A stretch of DNA of 64,000 nt from Linanthus parryae. Taxonomy: Eukaryota; Streptophyta; Magnoliopsida; Ericales; Polemoniaceae. Positions within the stretch are counted from its first letter, which is position 1; every line of letters starts with the position of its first letter. The position numbers and the translations under genes were made by a program. The stretch spans positions 137,511,927 through 137,575,926 of the forward strand of contig JALGPY010000002.1 of NCBI GenBank assembly GCA_023055425.1, given 5' to 3'. The notes beneath the pieces are model-generated. The model did not search any database and was not told the DNA's origin. It worked only from the letters and a program-made list of their open reading frames with translations. Below are positions 44,492-56,317 of the stretch, in pieces.

Positions 44492-47209
44492 TTAAAAGAA
44501 TTGGCAGATAACAGATCCAAGCCCCTTGTTGTTCATGTGATGCTTCACAGCCTCCTCAAACTCTTTGATGGCTTTATCAAGCATCTCCTTGCGCGCCTTG
44601 AGAGCAGCCTTTTCCTTATTATAGTTGGCGTAGCCAAACTTGAGTTGCGCATAATTTTTAACCTTGATCAACCTCTGTATAGGAAAATCAAGGTTCAAAC
44701 TACCTGCTGCAACTTGTTGGAGGCCATACGCGCCCGAGAGAAGACATTGAGAACTAGCAATAGAGGTGCTTGCCGGAGTTGTTTGGCGTATTCTTTCCAA
44801 GAGAGCGGTCATCTCTTTAAGAAGAACCCCCTATCTCTGGGCGCTAGCTCCATTACTCTTGCAAACACTGGGGGGGGGTAGGATACGCGCACCTTCATAA
44901 GCCATTCCAAGCAAGCCTGATATATGCATGTAGATACAAAGATGAAAGAAAAGCATTTATTGGTGACATGAGATTATATGTTGTGCAAAACACTTGTATG
45001 GAAACTGTCTTACCAGTTCCCTCAATAATTTGCTGAAGTGAGGCGATTAGAGTCGCTGTTTGGACACTAGAAGAGATTGCTTCAGCTAACCGTTGGTCTT
45101 TCAGGGCTTCACGAGCGAAGTGTTCCTCAAGAATTTCATAGTTCCTTTCAGAAACAACTGGTTCGGCAATCTGTGAACCCCATACCGACCATGGATTTTG
45201 AGCAAGTAGCGCATCCAGATCAAATCCAGAGGAGTCAACAACTATGCCAGGAATTAACAAATTCTCACTAGGTCCCTCTGGGGACGCAACACTTCTTGAG
45301 GCATTTGGAGTTGGCACAGGTGGAGCGATTCTTCCTAGCACTTCGATTGTGGCAACTAGAGTATTGGTCTTCGAAGTTGCATCTTGGTGAGGCTCAGCCA
45401 TAACTGCATCTTCACCACCGTCTGTTCCTGCTTCGACTACACTTGGTGCAGACTCCAGAGCTTCTGGCACACTTCCATGTGCGACATTAGGTTGTGTTCC
45501 AGGATTTGCAACAGTATCAGCCTCAGGGGTTGGCAGTGGAGCATATGCATGTCTTCGTCCGGTGCACCACTGCTCGCGTATGACTCTGGTTCATTAGATG
45601 GCATTGTGCCCTCTGGAGCTTCTGGAATATGTTGGGAAGTAGGATTCGAAGTCACCACCCCTTGAGCAATCTCAGCTCGCTCGACTTCTCCAAGAGGGGC
45701 CCCCGTTGGCAACAAAACTGCGGGAGCGACACTCGATGGTATCGAAGGAGTAGCGGCTATCTACCTCTGAGTATATCTGGAGATACGTCACTTACAGGGG
45801 CATTAAAACTTTGAGAAACTTCTTGAGCAGCGCGTGCATCAACTCCTGGAGGAGAAGGGAGTTTCTTTTCTTGAGCAGCGCGAGCATAAACTCCTAGAGG
45901 AGAAGGCAAGTCTTGGTTGCCACCATCAACATTCTGCTCTTGCTCTTGTTGAAGCTCTTCTTCTTCTTGCTCTTGCTCCACTATGAATTCAAGTCTTTCC
46001 TCGTTGACATTAGCTTCACCATCGATCGCCCGAACTTCTTCAGAGGTTTGCTCAGTTGGCTCTTCTATTAAGGCATCACCAGAAGTGTCAAAAGAAGTCT
46101 CGGAAACGTGAACAACAGCGCTGCGAAGCTTGCGGGATATCTGTATCAGTGGCTCTGCATCTTCCACAGGAAAAGTTCACAGTTAATTCAAGATGAAGGA
46201 ATTGACTACAACAAAACTTATAGAGATGCGATGACAAGACCCACTCTTTCCACTTTCATATGGGATATCCGCGCAAAGGTTATCATCAGTCCCTTTAAAT
46301 TTCGCATGACTTGATTAAGTGTGGAATGCTGTTATTATATAAAACACTATCATCATCCATTGAGGGTAATATTAAGCATGACGACGCTAAGGTAGTGGAT
46401 ATACTTGAGGATTCTCCACACTGATCCCTTAACCATTTGCGAATATCATGCATAGATACCTCGTGGTATAATGCGCGCAAGGCAAGTTCATAATGTGATA
46501 GCGCAATTTTAAAAATAGTACCTTCTTCATCTTCGTCATCGATTAGGTCGTGGAGGTTGATTTGTGCCTGCTGAATCTGATCAGCAGTTGAGCGCGAGAG
46601 TTGGCACAGGCGCCGGCGTGAGCGCTTTTCTTGCTCCTCAATGCTTTTCTGCAAGGCTTTTTGGATTTGTTGATCTTCTTCTTCCTTTTCTTTTCTATCT
46701 CTCTCCTCAGCCATAATCCTAGAATCTGCAATTGCTTCCTCCACTGTCATGCCTCCCACTTCTTGATCTGGGCTTTTGCTGCCTGTAACAAGGGCAAAGA
46801 CTGAATGTCAAGAAAGAACTTATCATAACCCAAGAAAGAAGATGATTTGGGTACCTTTTCTCGCAACAAAAGTTTTCTTTGTAGTCGATTTCTTTGCAGC
46901 AGCTTGACCTTTATTGATGGTAGGAAATTCACCCTTCTCGGCGGGTGCCGCGGGAGCAGTATTGTTCCTTGGGCGTTTGGACTGTTGGGTTACCACATCA
47001 CTGGTCCCAGCCTCACCAGCAGTCCTCTTCTTCAGAGATTTGACAAGAGGTGCAAGGAAGGCTTCGAGCTCTTATGAGATCGCCGTATGGACTTCTAGAT
47101 CTATTGGACATGCTGGGGAAATGGGAACTTCAGTTTTTATCTTCTGCGCGCGGAAATAGTCACTGAATCCCATACTGCGATCCCCAGACGCAAACCGCCT
47201 CAAACAACA
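44492..47209 (-). pseudogene. intron-containing gene remnant, 3' part, family uncertain
   Basis: At least three exons with clean GT-AG introns: intron 46783-46854 (GTACCC...TTACAG) joins FVARK to an Asp/Glu-rich exon in frame, and intron 44917-45013 (GTAAGA...ATCAG) joins IIEGTG to GLLGMAYEG. A further intron probably ends near 47210 and one lies near 46170-46430. The protein has RFASGDRSMGFSDYFRAQ, a basic Lys/Arg patch, a Glu/Arg coiled-coil-like exon, a Glu/Gln-rich low-complexity part with repeated ARAAQE motifs, and a C-terminal helical part (ARKEMLDKAIKEFEEAV) ending in CQFF. Lesions: TAA near 47070, frameshifts near 45770, 45550 and in a C-run at 44870. It might be the C-terminal half of a plant-mobile-domain protein (low confidence). 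The 5' part is lost at Copia-C. Confidence 0.6.
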
Positions 47210-48184
47210 CTATCATGAAAAGGCAAGTTAGAGTTTACATTATCTACACAAAGTAAAAGAGAGCACATTCAAGCATACATGTTTGAATTCATTCGCGTAT
47301 TTGGTCCTTGTTGTTGGAATAGATGCCCTAGAGGCATTCTCGTTTAGTATGAACAATAAATTGGCTAGAACATTCATTGTATTATTTCTTGGATATATAA
47401 TATAATGAATTCCTTAGATTTACAATTGTGTTGTTTATCTTAAATATCCCTAGTCCATTATATTGATTAAAGGGGAAATCATCTATAGACTAGTATGGGG
47501 TTGGATTGATATGGAGATATCATGATCCAACACATAGGTATGCATTAGGAGTAATGGTATACTGGATTGACCCAACTCCGAGAAGGCTACATACATGTTA
47601 TGTAAAGTCACAAGTGCTTCTCGCGGTGACAACGGTATTGTCATCCTTAGACTTGAAGTCACTAGATCATCTAGTTGTGGATTATTGTGATTTTGGTAGC
47701 GTCAAACGCTACACCGTGACTGGGTAGCTAAAAAATCGCGTACCGGATACAATAAGAAGCAAGATTAGATATCGTAGTAGGCTTATATAGAATTTGTCCC
47801 TCCCACATAACGGGAGAAAATATCCTAGGCCACTCGAGGGATAGTGCTTATAGAATGTCTGGCCAGACTCAAATAAATCAATATAGGATAAGATGTTATT
47901 TTCACGAATAAGGCTATTCCCAGGATCGAGGAACTATGGATTGGAGATACGAGTGTGACTTGTATGTCTCGTGTGCAATACGTATATTGAGACAAAAGGA
48001 TGAGACCATACTTGCACAAAGGTTTGTCATGATGACTATACTATTTATTGGCTAGAATGGATGCTTTCTAGAGGCCGCTCCATATTAGTAAATAGTTACT
48101 ACCAACTAAATAGAACATATGGTGTCACACGTCACATAGAGGTGAACTAGACTTGGGAAAAAATTAATTCATATGATTAATTAA

Positions 48185-49595
48185 GGGTTAATTGCATTTT
48201 ACCCCCTTGTGGTTAAGGGTTTGTGCGAAACACCCCCTTGTAGTCTCAAATGTTGCAGATAACCTCCTTGTGGTTTGGTTTATGTGCATTTCCCGTTAAG
48301 TTAACGGAATCTGTTAAAAATGCCATTTGAAATGTCTATTTTAGCCTTCTTGTTCTTCACCTTCATCTTCAACTTCTAACAATACCGAGATTCAGCCTCC
48401 ATAATCACCAAGCATTATTATTTTAAGAAATTTCATCTCACTCTTACACTTCTTGTTCCTCATCTTCTACAAAAATCCAGATTCATAATTACTCTAACCA
48501 CAATCAATCCCAATCAATCCCTTATTACAAAGAGAGAAACCCAGAACCCGACTTCACCCAGAACTGGGCATTGTGAAACCGAATTATTACAAATACGTAG
48601 ATACCATATGGGTCACAGTGAAACAAGAAAAAAAAAGTTCAGATTATAAAAAAAAACACAAATTCCAATCTTTGTGCTCATACACACTAATCAAACACTC
48701 AAAGAACAACCCACACACAATTGAAACAAAGCCTAAATAATTGGTGGAACTCGAGAAGGCGACCAACAAAACGATGTATTATTTCTGTGAAGAACAATTG
48801 TTAAGGTTAATTAAACTCTAACCCGAGCAATGGACTACAGATCCAGTAGGAGACGAATCCTATCCACAAATAAGAACAAGAAAAATTGAGGAAGAAGAAC
48901 AGAAGCAGACGAAGGAGAAGTACATCGAATTGAAAATCCTATCCACAAACAAGAACTAAGGCCAAAATCGAAACCCAGATTTCATCAAGGAAAAGAGAAT
49001 AGAAGAAGAATCGAAACCCATATGTCCGAAACTTCCTTTCTCCTTCCTCTTCTCCTTCGATCTGTTGGTCTAACCCAGATCTGAAAATCGACCATATGAG
49101 AGAAAAGAGAAAAGAAAGAGGCAGAGAGATAAGACGAAGAAGAAGCCGCAGAGGAAGGACGTCGACGACGGAGGAGGGCGACGGCGACACCGACGACAGA
49201 GGAGGACGTCGGCGGCGACGACGGAGGAGGACGACGGCAACACCGATGGTGACAACGACGGCTTCTTCTTCTTTATGTTCGTCCCTGCTAATTTTGTTCT
49301 TGGGGTCAGATTTGGTTCTGATTTAGGATAGGTTTTGGGTTGAACTGATGAAGATGATGTTCATCTGTAGAGGAAAAAAGGCTAGAGAGAGAGAGTGGGG
49401 TAGGAGAGTGGAGAGGAAATGACTGGGAAATGGTCTATATGTGAGGGTACTAAAGTCTTTTTACACACACTTAACGGCAAAACCCCCCTTCCGCACAAAA
49501 ACTAAACCACAAGGGGGTATTTTGCAATATTTAGAACCCCAAGGAGGCTTTTCGCACAAACTCCTAACCACAGGGGGGTAAAATGCAATTAACCC
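48185..49595. mobile_element. non-autonomous Mutator-like transposon (MULE)
   Basis: Terminal inverted repeats start GGGTTAATTGCATTTTACCCCC on both sides and stay alignable for more than 100 bp. The 9-bp TSD ATTAATTAA (48176-48184 and 49596-49604) is diagnostic of Mutator-like elements. The interior has no transposase. 49090-49260 is GA/CGACGA-rich, and a minus-strand frame (48939-49255) begins with Ser/Pro/Leu-rich sequence. This could be a captured gene fragment (Pack-MULE), but no family is recognisable. Confidence 0.88.
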
Positions 49596-49722
49596 ATTAA
49601 TTAATTGAAAGGATCAAATCGCAACAACTTGATAACTTAGTAGGACTAATATGCAAGTTGGACTAATCCGAACTTGAGTAGGATTAGGATGGGCGTTTAT
49701 GTAGTAAAAAGGAGTTGTTGGA

Positions 49723-49733
49723 CTATATAAAGG
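49723..49733 (+). promoter_or_regulatory. Copia-C TATA box
   Basis: CTATATAAAGG, about 130 bp downstream of the inserted MULE. Confidence 0.65.
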
Positions 49734-50145
49734 ATGCTCCTAGGTTCATTCCCTACAAATTATGCTCATAAAATACTTTAAGTAGGAGACAAGGAAGGAG
49801 AGAGCAAGACAACAAAGAGGCCGAAGCCTCCTTTGCCGTCCGCCCACCCCGTCGGCCACAAGAGAGGTCGCCCCAATTTTGGTGCTCCGTTGCATGATTT
49901 ATTCATCCTCTTCCACTCCTCCTAGCTACCACAAGGCGTTTGGAAGATCTTGATCTCACCTCCAGACGTGGATCAACCGTAGAGACGTGATAATTTTCTC
50001 GTTAGAAGTAATCAATGAGACCTCAAAAGTACATAACACTATTCTCTTACCATCGTCATGAATTCTCTTCCTGTGATCCTTGGTGGGTCTTGATCGGATA
50101 ATTATATTGTTCTTCCGCTGCGTATCCATGATCAAAACCCTACAG

Positions 50146-50158
50146 TGGTATCAGATCC
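50146..50158 (+). other. Copia-C PBS (one change)
   Basis: TGGTATCAGATCC; the tRNA-iMet match has G-to-T at position 11. Confidence 0.88.
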
Positions 50159-51769
50159 ACATGTCGTAGAGTATAATGGGTTTATGTGTTACGTTTTTGT
50201 TGTTTATCATCTTTAATTGTTGACTATTGCGTTAAAATAACAAATTAAGCATATTAGATGCATGTTGAATATGTTTCAACCAAACGAGATCTAATTCTTG
50301 CATTAGATGTATGAATTAGTGAGCTTGATAAATTTTAGGATCTTAGATCTAGGGTTCTTGGGAATCCTATTGGAAAAAAAGGAGTTTTTTTCAAATAAGG
50401 AAACAACCAAACTTGGGCAACAAGGCAAGGATTTGTTTTGGAAACAACTCCGAAGGAGGTTCGCCCCCCCTAGGGGACCGCTCCTCCTTCCTTGCCACCC
50501 AAGAAAGGTTCGGTCTGGGGGCCCGGGGCAGCCCTAGCGCACAGCCTAGTCGTGTGGGCTAGGGGCCGGCCGGCCCAAGGCCTTAGGCGGTCTCTTAGGG
50601 GTTCGGCTAAGTGTTTGGTTGGGCCCCTTGGACCGTTTTGACCCTAGTTAATCCTAAAATTGACTAAGCGCGTTAAAATTGGTTTTAACTATTTATGTGC
50701 AATTGTATGGTGGTTGGATATGGCCTTAGACGTGGTTTGCTGTGGATGTTTATCTTTTTTGGTTTGTTTACGGTCTGCGAGCTGATAAATTTGATGTAAT
50801 AATTAATTACGTTTTACGGCTTGCGAGCCGGTATTTTTCTCTCAACTTGCGAGATTTATTTTATTTAGTATAGTTGTTAGCTAGTGCTAGATACAATAGA
50901 TGATAGCCAAGATTGAAGAAAAAGAAGCCCAAAGAATTGAAGGAGCCACAACATGGAGCATGGAGCATTCCACAAGGCTATGAAGGATGGACCAAGAGAT
51001 AGAGACACATGGAGATGCGTTTTTATTCTAGGGTTCATAGATATTCTCATTGGTTTGAGAATATCTTAGACTAGGAGGCCATATCCATATCACGTTATCT
51101 TTTGTTTTGTGGATGTCTATTTTATTGTCTTATTATTGTTGTTGGTTTATGGTTGATTTATGCAATTTGGTAATAAGATAATTAACAACCCAGATCTTTT
51201 ATAGATCAACAAAACAAAACAATTTAAAATTGAAAGTTAAAAATCCCTCAAAACAAAATATAACGTTTTTCCTTCTCGTTACTTAAACACTCATCACAAG
51301 ATCGATTAATCAAATTTGTGCGTGTCAAAGAAGGGCGATTTGATTCATCATCATGTGTTGCGATGGCACACATAGTGTGCAACTGTAGAAGTAAGAGGTT
51401 GGACGTAACTCGGTGATTTTAATATGGATTAAAATCCTAGAGGCAATCAATTGGAATTATCTATGGGATAGATAAATAAGGAGTTATTTTCCCAATTGAA
51501 GCAAGATTTGCATATGATGCAATTGGAATTGTTCCTACCTAAATAACTAACTTTTGGGTGACTTGCCAAAGCAAGCTCAAAAGAAAAGTGAAATAGGGAT
51601 CTTGGCACCCACTAGAAAGTACAATGATATTTTCCGCATTAATATCTTGAGGGTTTTTAATCCGTAGAAAAATAGTGGGAGCTGTGTTTAATAATCTAGC
51701 CATTATTGAATATAGTTAATTGTTCACAAAATACTAAAACTTGCGTATTTTACTTTTTGTAGAATTCCA
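50159..51769 (+). other. Copia-C untranslated leader
   Basis: Homologous to the leaders of Copia-A and -B; no convincing ORF. Confidence 0.7.
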
Positions 51770-52486
51770 ATGGCAAACAACTCATCGAACTCATCTCACT
51801 CCCTACGCTCTGTCCTTGAGAAGGACAAGCTATCCGAGAAAAAATTTCTAGACTGGTACAGAAACTTGAGAGGAGTAAGTTCCTGACGCTCCGGAAAATA
51901 ACACTTCTGCTCCCTAAAGGCGTATCAGAAGCGTTTTGATGGCGCTAATGATGCGGCCTGCCTAATGCTTTGCACCATGACCTCTGAGCTTCAGAAGCAA
52001 CATGAGAACATGAATGCAGTTGATATGATCTCACACTTGAAGTAGCTCTTCCAAGGGCAGGCAAGGGTTGAGAGGTATGAAGTTTCCAAGGCATTGTTCA
52101 AGTGTCATCTGTCAGAAGGAAACCCCGTAGGGCCGCATGATAGGCTATCTTGAGAGCCTAGGGTTCCTAGGGTTTCCGGTAGGCCAAGAGTTGGCCACCG
52201 ATCTCATCTTGAAATTGTTTCCTGAAAGTTATGGACAATTCATCATGAACTGTAACATGAATGAGATCGTGAAACCTCTTCCATTATTACTCAATATGTT
52301 GAGGACAGCTGAACGAAGCATCAACAAGGGTAAGGGAAAATCCATAATGATGGTGCATAAAGGAAAGGGCAAAAGGTTTGCCTCATCCTCCAAGGGCAAA
52401 GGCAAGTCAGTTGCCAAACCCAAGGAACCTTCCCTTAAGCCTGTTGGTGGCATTGCCACAGGTGTGTTTAAAGGTGAATTTAACTA
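51770..52486 (+). pseudogene. Copia-C gag
   Basis: ATG at 51770 (MANNSSNSSHSLRSVLEKDKL). A deletion after NLRG removes the conserved IVLKQEKK region and brings in a stop. Further frames recover DAACLMLCTMTSE-type and GFPVGQELATDL segments and the basic KGKGKRFASSSKGKGKS tail. A stop directly after GEFN (52485) replaces the first knuckle cysteine region. Confidence 0.88.
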
Positions 52487-53093
52487 ATGCAGTCAGACTG
52501 GACACTGGAGGAGGAACTGCGTAAAATATCTGGAGGACAAAAGGCTTGGAATTTGGATTCCACCACCTCCAGGTATTTTTGTTATAGATGTCAAATTAAC
52601 TGTCTCTTCATCATGGGTATTGGATACTGGATGTGGATCTCACATTTGTCGAAATGTGCAGGATCTAACGAGAAGTAGAAGATTGGCTAAAGAGGAGATA
52701 GACCTGCGCGTTGGGAATGAAGCAAGAGTTGTTGCATTGGCCGTAGGCGTATATGAGCTGTCTTTACCTTCAGGATTAGTTTTAGAATTAAATAATTTCT
52801 ATTTTGTGCCTGCTATGAGCAGAAACATTATTTCTATTTCTTGTTTGGACAAGGATGGTTTTACTATTTCAATAAAGAACAATTGTTGTTCCATTTATTC
52901 TGATAGTATTCACTATTGTAGTGGGAAATTATTTAATGAATTATATATCCTTGATCTAAGAAATCCTATATATAACATTAATACTAAGAGGATTAAAATG
53001 AATGATTTAAATTTTGCTTATTTATGGCATTGTCGTTTTGGCCATATAAACGAGAAACGTGTATCTAGACTCCATAAGGATTTTTAGACTCAT
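52487..53093 (+). pseudogene. Copia-C protease and GAG-pre-integrase
   Basis: VLDTGCGSHICRNVQ protease active site at about 52618, then a long open stretch to AYLWHCRFGHINEKR (zinc-site histidines). It ends in TAG where Copia-A has GLLDS. Confidence 0.9.
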
Positions 53094-53860
53094 TTGATTT
53101 TGAATCATATGAGACATGTGAGTCTAGTTTATTGGGAAAATGACAAAGTCCCCTTTCAATAAGAAAGGTGAGAGGACTAGTGAGCAATTGGCGCTAGTAC
53201 ATACTGATGTATGTGGGCCATTTTCCTTGCCTGCCAGGGGTGGTTATGTCTACTTCATAACATTTACTGATGATTTCAGTAGATATGGATTTGTATACCT
53301 TATGAAGGCCAAATTCGAATACTTTGAAATGTTCAAAGGATTCAAAAATGAAGTAGAGAAGCAGCTTGACAATAGTATCAAAGCTCTACGATCAGATCGT
53401 GGAGGAGAATATTTGAGCCAAAAGTTTGACGACTATCTTAGAGAGTGTGGGATAATATCCCAACTCACTCCACCCGGAACGCCACAATGGAATGGCGTGT
53501 CCGAAAGGAAGAATCGAACTCTATGAGATATGGTTCGATCTATGATGTGTCAAACTGACCTTCCATTATCATTTTAGGGCTATGCTCTATTGAGTGCAGT
53601 TTTCATCATTAACTGTGTTCCATCTAAGTCAGTCACGAAGAGACCACATGAGATGTGGAGTTGGAGGCGTCTCACAGTGTCGTTCATGAAGATTTGGGGC
53701 TGCGATGTCTATGTAAAATTTTTACAATCAGACAAGCTATGGCCTAAGTCGGACAAATGCAAGTTTGTGGGATACCCTAAGGAAACTAAGGGATATTATT
53801 CTACAATCCAACTGAGAACAAAATGTTTGTTGCTCGGACAGGCGTGTTTCTAGAAAGAGA
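53094..53860 (+). pseudogene. Copia-C integrase
   Basis: HTDVCGPF, LRSDRGGEYLS and VSERKNRTL supply the catalytic D, D and E. The second zinc-site Cys of CEAC is lost (CES). A TGA follows NRTL at 53524, a TAG interrupts near 53576, and a frameshift occurs at about 53800 in YYSTIQLR. Confidence 0.88.
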
Positions 53861-54904
53861 GTTTGTCTCTAAAGAAGCAAGTGGGAGGACTGTAGAACTT
53901 GAAGAAGTTCACGAACCACAAAGTATTGATCCTACTATGGAACATGAGCAGAAACCACAAGAAGTTGTGGAACAACCTGTTCAACTAACACAAGATCTTT
54001 TTAGATCTAGTAGAGTGCGCCAGGAGCCAGAGAGGTATGGTCTTCTCCTGACTGAATCTAGTGACACAATGCTCATAGATGATGAGCCTACTACCTATGA
54101 AGAGGCCATGAAAGGTCCGTAATCTCAGAAGTGGATTGAGGCCATGAGATCCGAGATGGAATCCATGTATACCAACAAAGTATGGACTTTGGTGGAACCA
54201 CCCGATGGGGCACGCCCCATAGGGTGCAAGTGGGTCTTCAAGAAGAAGATCGACATGGATTTTAATGAGATTAACTATAAGGGTCGATTGGTGGATAAAG
54301 GATTCAGACTGATTCATGGTATTGACTATGATGAAACCTTTTCACCAGTCGGAATGACCAAATCCATCCGAATCTTACTTGCTATTGCAGCGTACTACGA
54401 CTATGAGATTTGGAAGATGGATGTCAAAACAGCATTCCTATATGGGAATCTCCTTGAGGATGTGTACATGACACAACCTGAGGGTTTTGAAGATCCAAAG
54501 CAAGCCAACAAAGTCTTTAAGCTGCAACGATCCATTTATGGGTTGAAGCAAGCTTATAGGAGTTGGAATCGACGTTTTGATGAAGTAGTCAAAGAGTTTA
54601 GCTTCATCAGAAACGAAGATGAGTCTTGTGTCTACAAGAAGGTTAGTGGGAGCTCTATTTCTTTATGGTCTTGTATATGGATGACATACTACTCATTGGA
54701 AACGACATTCCCATGCTGCAATCTGTTAAAGATTGGCTAGGAAAGTGTTTCTCAATGAAAGACTTAGATAAAGCAGCCTATATACTCAGCATAAAGATCT
54801 ATAGAGATAGATCTAAGAGGCTGGTCGGCCTAAGTCAAAGTACATATATAGACAAGGTGCTGAAACGGTTCAGCATGCAAGATTCCAAGATAGGATTCTA
54901 GCCC
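53861..54904 (+). pseudogene. Copia-C reverse transcriptase
   Basis: Contains EAMRSEMESM, WVFKKKIDMD, KMDVKTAFLYGNL, SIYGLKQA and the catalytic box as YMDD (VLYMDDILLIGND), where Copia-A has YVDD. Stops at 54120 and 54899, and a frameshift near 54655 just before the catalytic box. Confidence 0.9.
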
Positions 54905-55664
54905 ATGTCGCATGGAGTCACTCTTTCGAAGAGTGGTTGTCCTTCCAATGACATTGAGAAGGAAAGAATGAGTAGGGTTCCCTATGCCTCGACCATAGGA
55001 TCCACCATGTACGCCATGTTATGTACTAGACCAGACGTGTCATATGCTTTGAGTATTACAAGAAGATATCAGTCTAATCCAGGTGAGAGTCACTGGATTG
55101 CCGTCAAGAACATCCTAAAGTACTTGAGAAGAACTAATGATACATTCTTGATATTTGGAGGTGATAGAGAGTTGCGTGTAAAGGTTTACACACATGAAAG
55201 CTTCGAGACCGACCGAGATGATTTCAGATCACAGTCGGGGTTTGTATTTTGCCTGAATGGAGCAGCAGTGAGCTGGAAGAGTTCCAAACAAGAGACGGTG
55301 GCTGATTCTAGAACAGAGGCTGAGTATATTGCTCCAATGGCGCAGAAAAAGAAGCTGTTTGGATTAGGAAGTTCATCACTGAGCTTCGTGTGGTTCCTAG
55401 CATTGCGGATCCAGTAGAGTTGTATTGCGACAACACTGGAGTGATTGTGCAATCAAAGGAACCCAGGTCGCACCAGAAATCCAAGCACGTGCTCAGGAAG
55501 TTCCATCTTATTCGAGATACTGTCGAAAGAGGAGACGTTTGGATATGCAAGATCCCTACATAAGAGAATCTGTCAGATCCACTTACAAAGCCGCTTGTTC
55601 AGCGCAAGCATGAAGGGCACACTAGGAGCATTGGCATACGAGATGCACCGGATTGGATCTAGTG
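54905..55664 (+). pseudogene. Copia-C RNase H
   Basis: Begins MSHGVTLSKSGCPS. Has YALSITRRYQSNPGESHW, SGFVFCLNGAAVSWKSSKQETVADSRTEAEYIA, then frameshifts near 55345. The tail CDNTGV and the final DAPDW-like segment lie in other frames. Confidence 0.88.
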
Positions 55665-55676
55665 CAAGTGGGAGAC
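55665..55676 (+). other. Copia-C polypurine tract
   Basis: CAAGTGGGAGAC, identical to Copia-A. Confidence 0.85.
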
Positions 55677-56317
55677 TGTTGGAATAGGTGCCCTAGAGGC
55701 ATCTAGTTTAGTATGAACAATAAATTGGCTAGAACATTCATTGTATTATTTATTGGATATTTAATATAATGAAGTCCTTAGATTTACAATTGTGTTGTTT
55801 ATCTTAAATGTCCCTAGTCCATTATAGTGATTAAAGGGCTAATAATCTATAGACTAGTATGGGTTTGGATTAATATGAAGATATCACGATCCAACACATA
55901 GGTATGCATTAGGTGTAATGGTATACTGGATTGACCCAACTCCGAGAAGGCTACATACATGTTATGTAAAGTCACAAGTGCTTCTCGCGGACAACGGTAT
56001 TGTCATCGTTAGACTTGAAGTCACTAGATCTTCTAGTTGTGGATTATTGTGATTTTGGAAGCGTCAAACGCTACACCGTGACTGGGTAGCCATAAAGGCG
56101 TGTACAAGATAAAATAAGAAGCAAGCTTAGAGATCGTAGTAGGCATAGATAGAATTTGTTCCTCCCATTAACAGGAGCAAATATACTCGATCACTCGAGG
56201 GATAGTGCTTAAAGAATGTCTGGTCAGACTCAAATAAATCAATATAAGATATTGATGTTATTTGCACGAATAAGGCTATTCCCAGGATCGAGGAACTATG
56301 GATTGGATATACGAGTG
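55677..56317 (+). repeat. Copia-C 3' LTR, truncated
   Basis: About the first 640 bp of a 1.41-kb LTR; stops at ACGAGTGT and runs into the Tekay-like LTR. Confidence 0.9.

Larger units (their letters stand above)
47312..50144 (+). repeat. Copia-C 5' LTR, interrupted by a MULE
   Basis: 2,833 bp in all; without the 1,411-bp transposon and one 9-bp duplication it is 1,413 bp, the length of the other Angela LTRs here. Ends CCCTACA. Confidence 0.92.
47312..56317 (+). mobile_element. Angela/BARE-type copia (Copia-C), 3' LTR truncated
   Basis: The 5' LTR starts TGTTGGAATAGATGCCC at 47312. The interior has gag, protease, integrase, RT and RNase H, all broken in many places (I count at least eight stops or frameshifts). 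The 3' LTR is cut at 56317 by the Tekay-like LTR, so the TSD cannot be checked. More decayed than Copia-A. Confidence 0.92.

Noticed and set aside
48939..49326. Independent gene inside the MULE
   Set aside because: Low-complexity GA/CGA sequence; no domain. Noted only as possible captured sequence.
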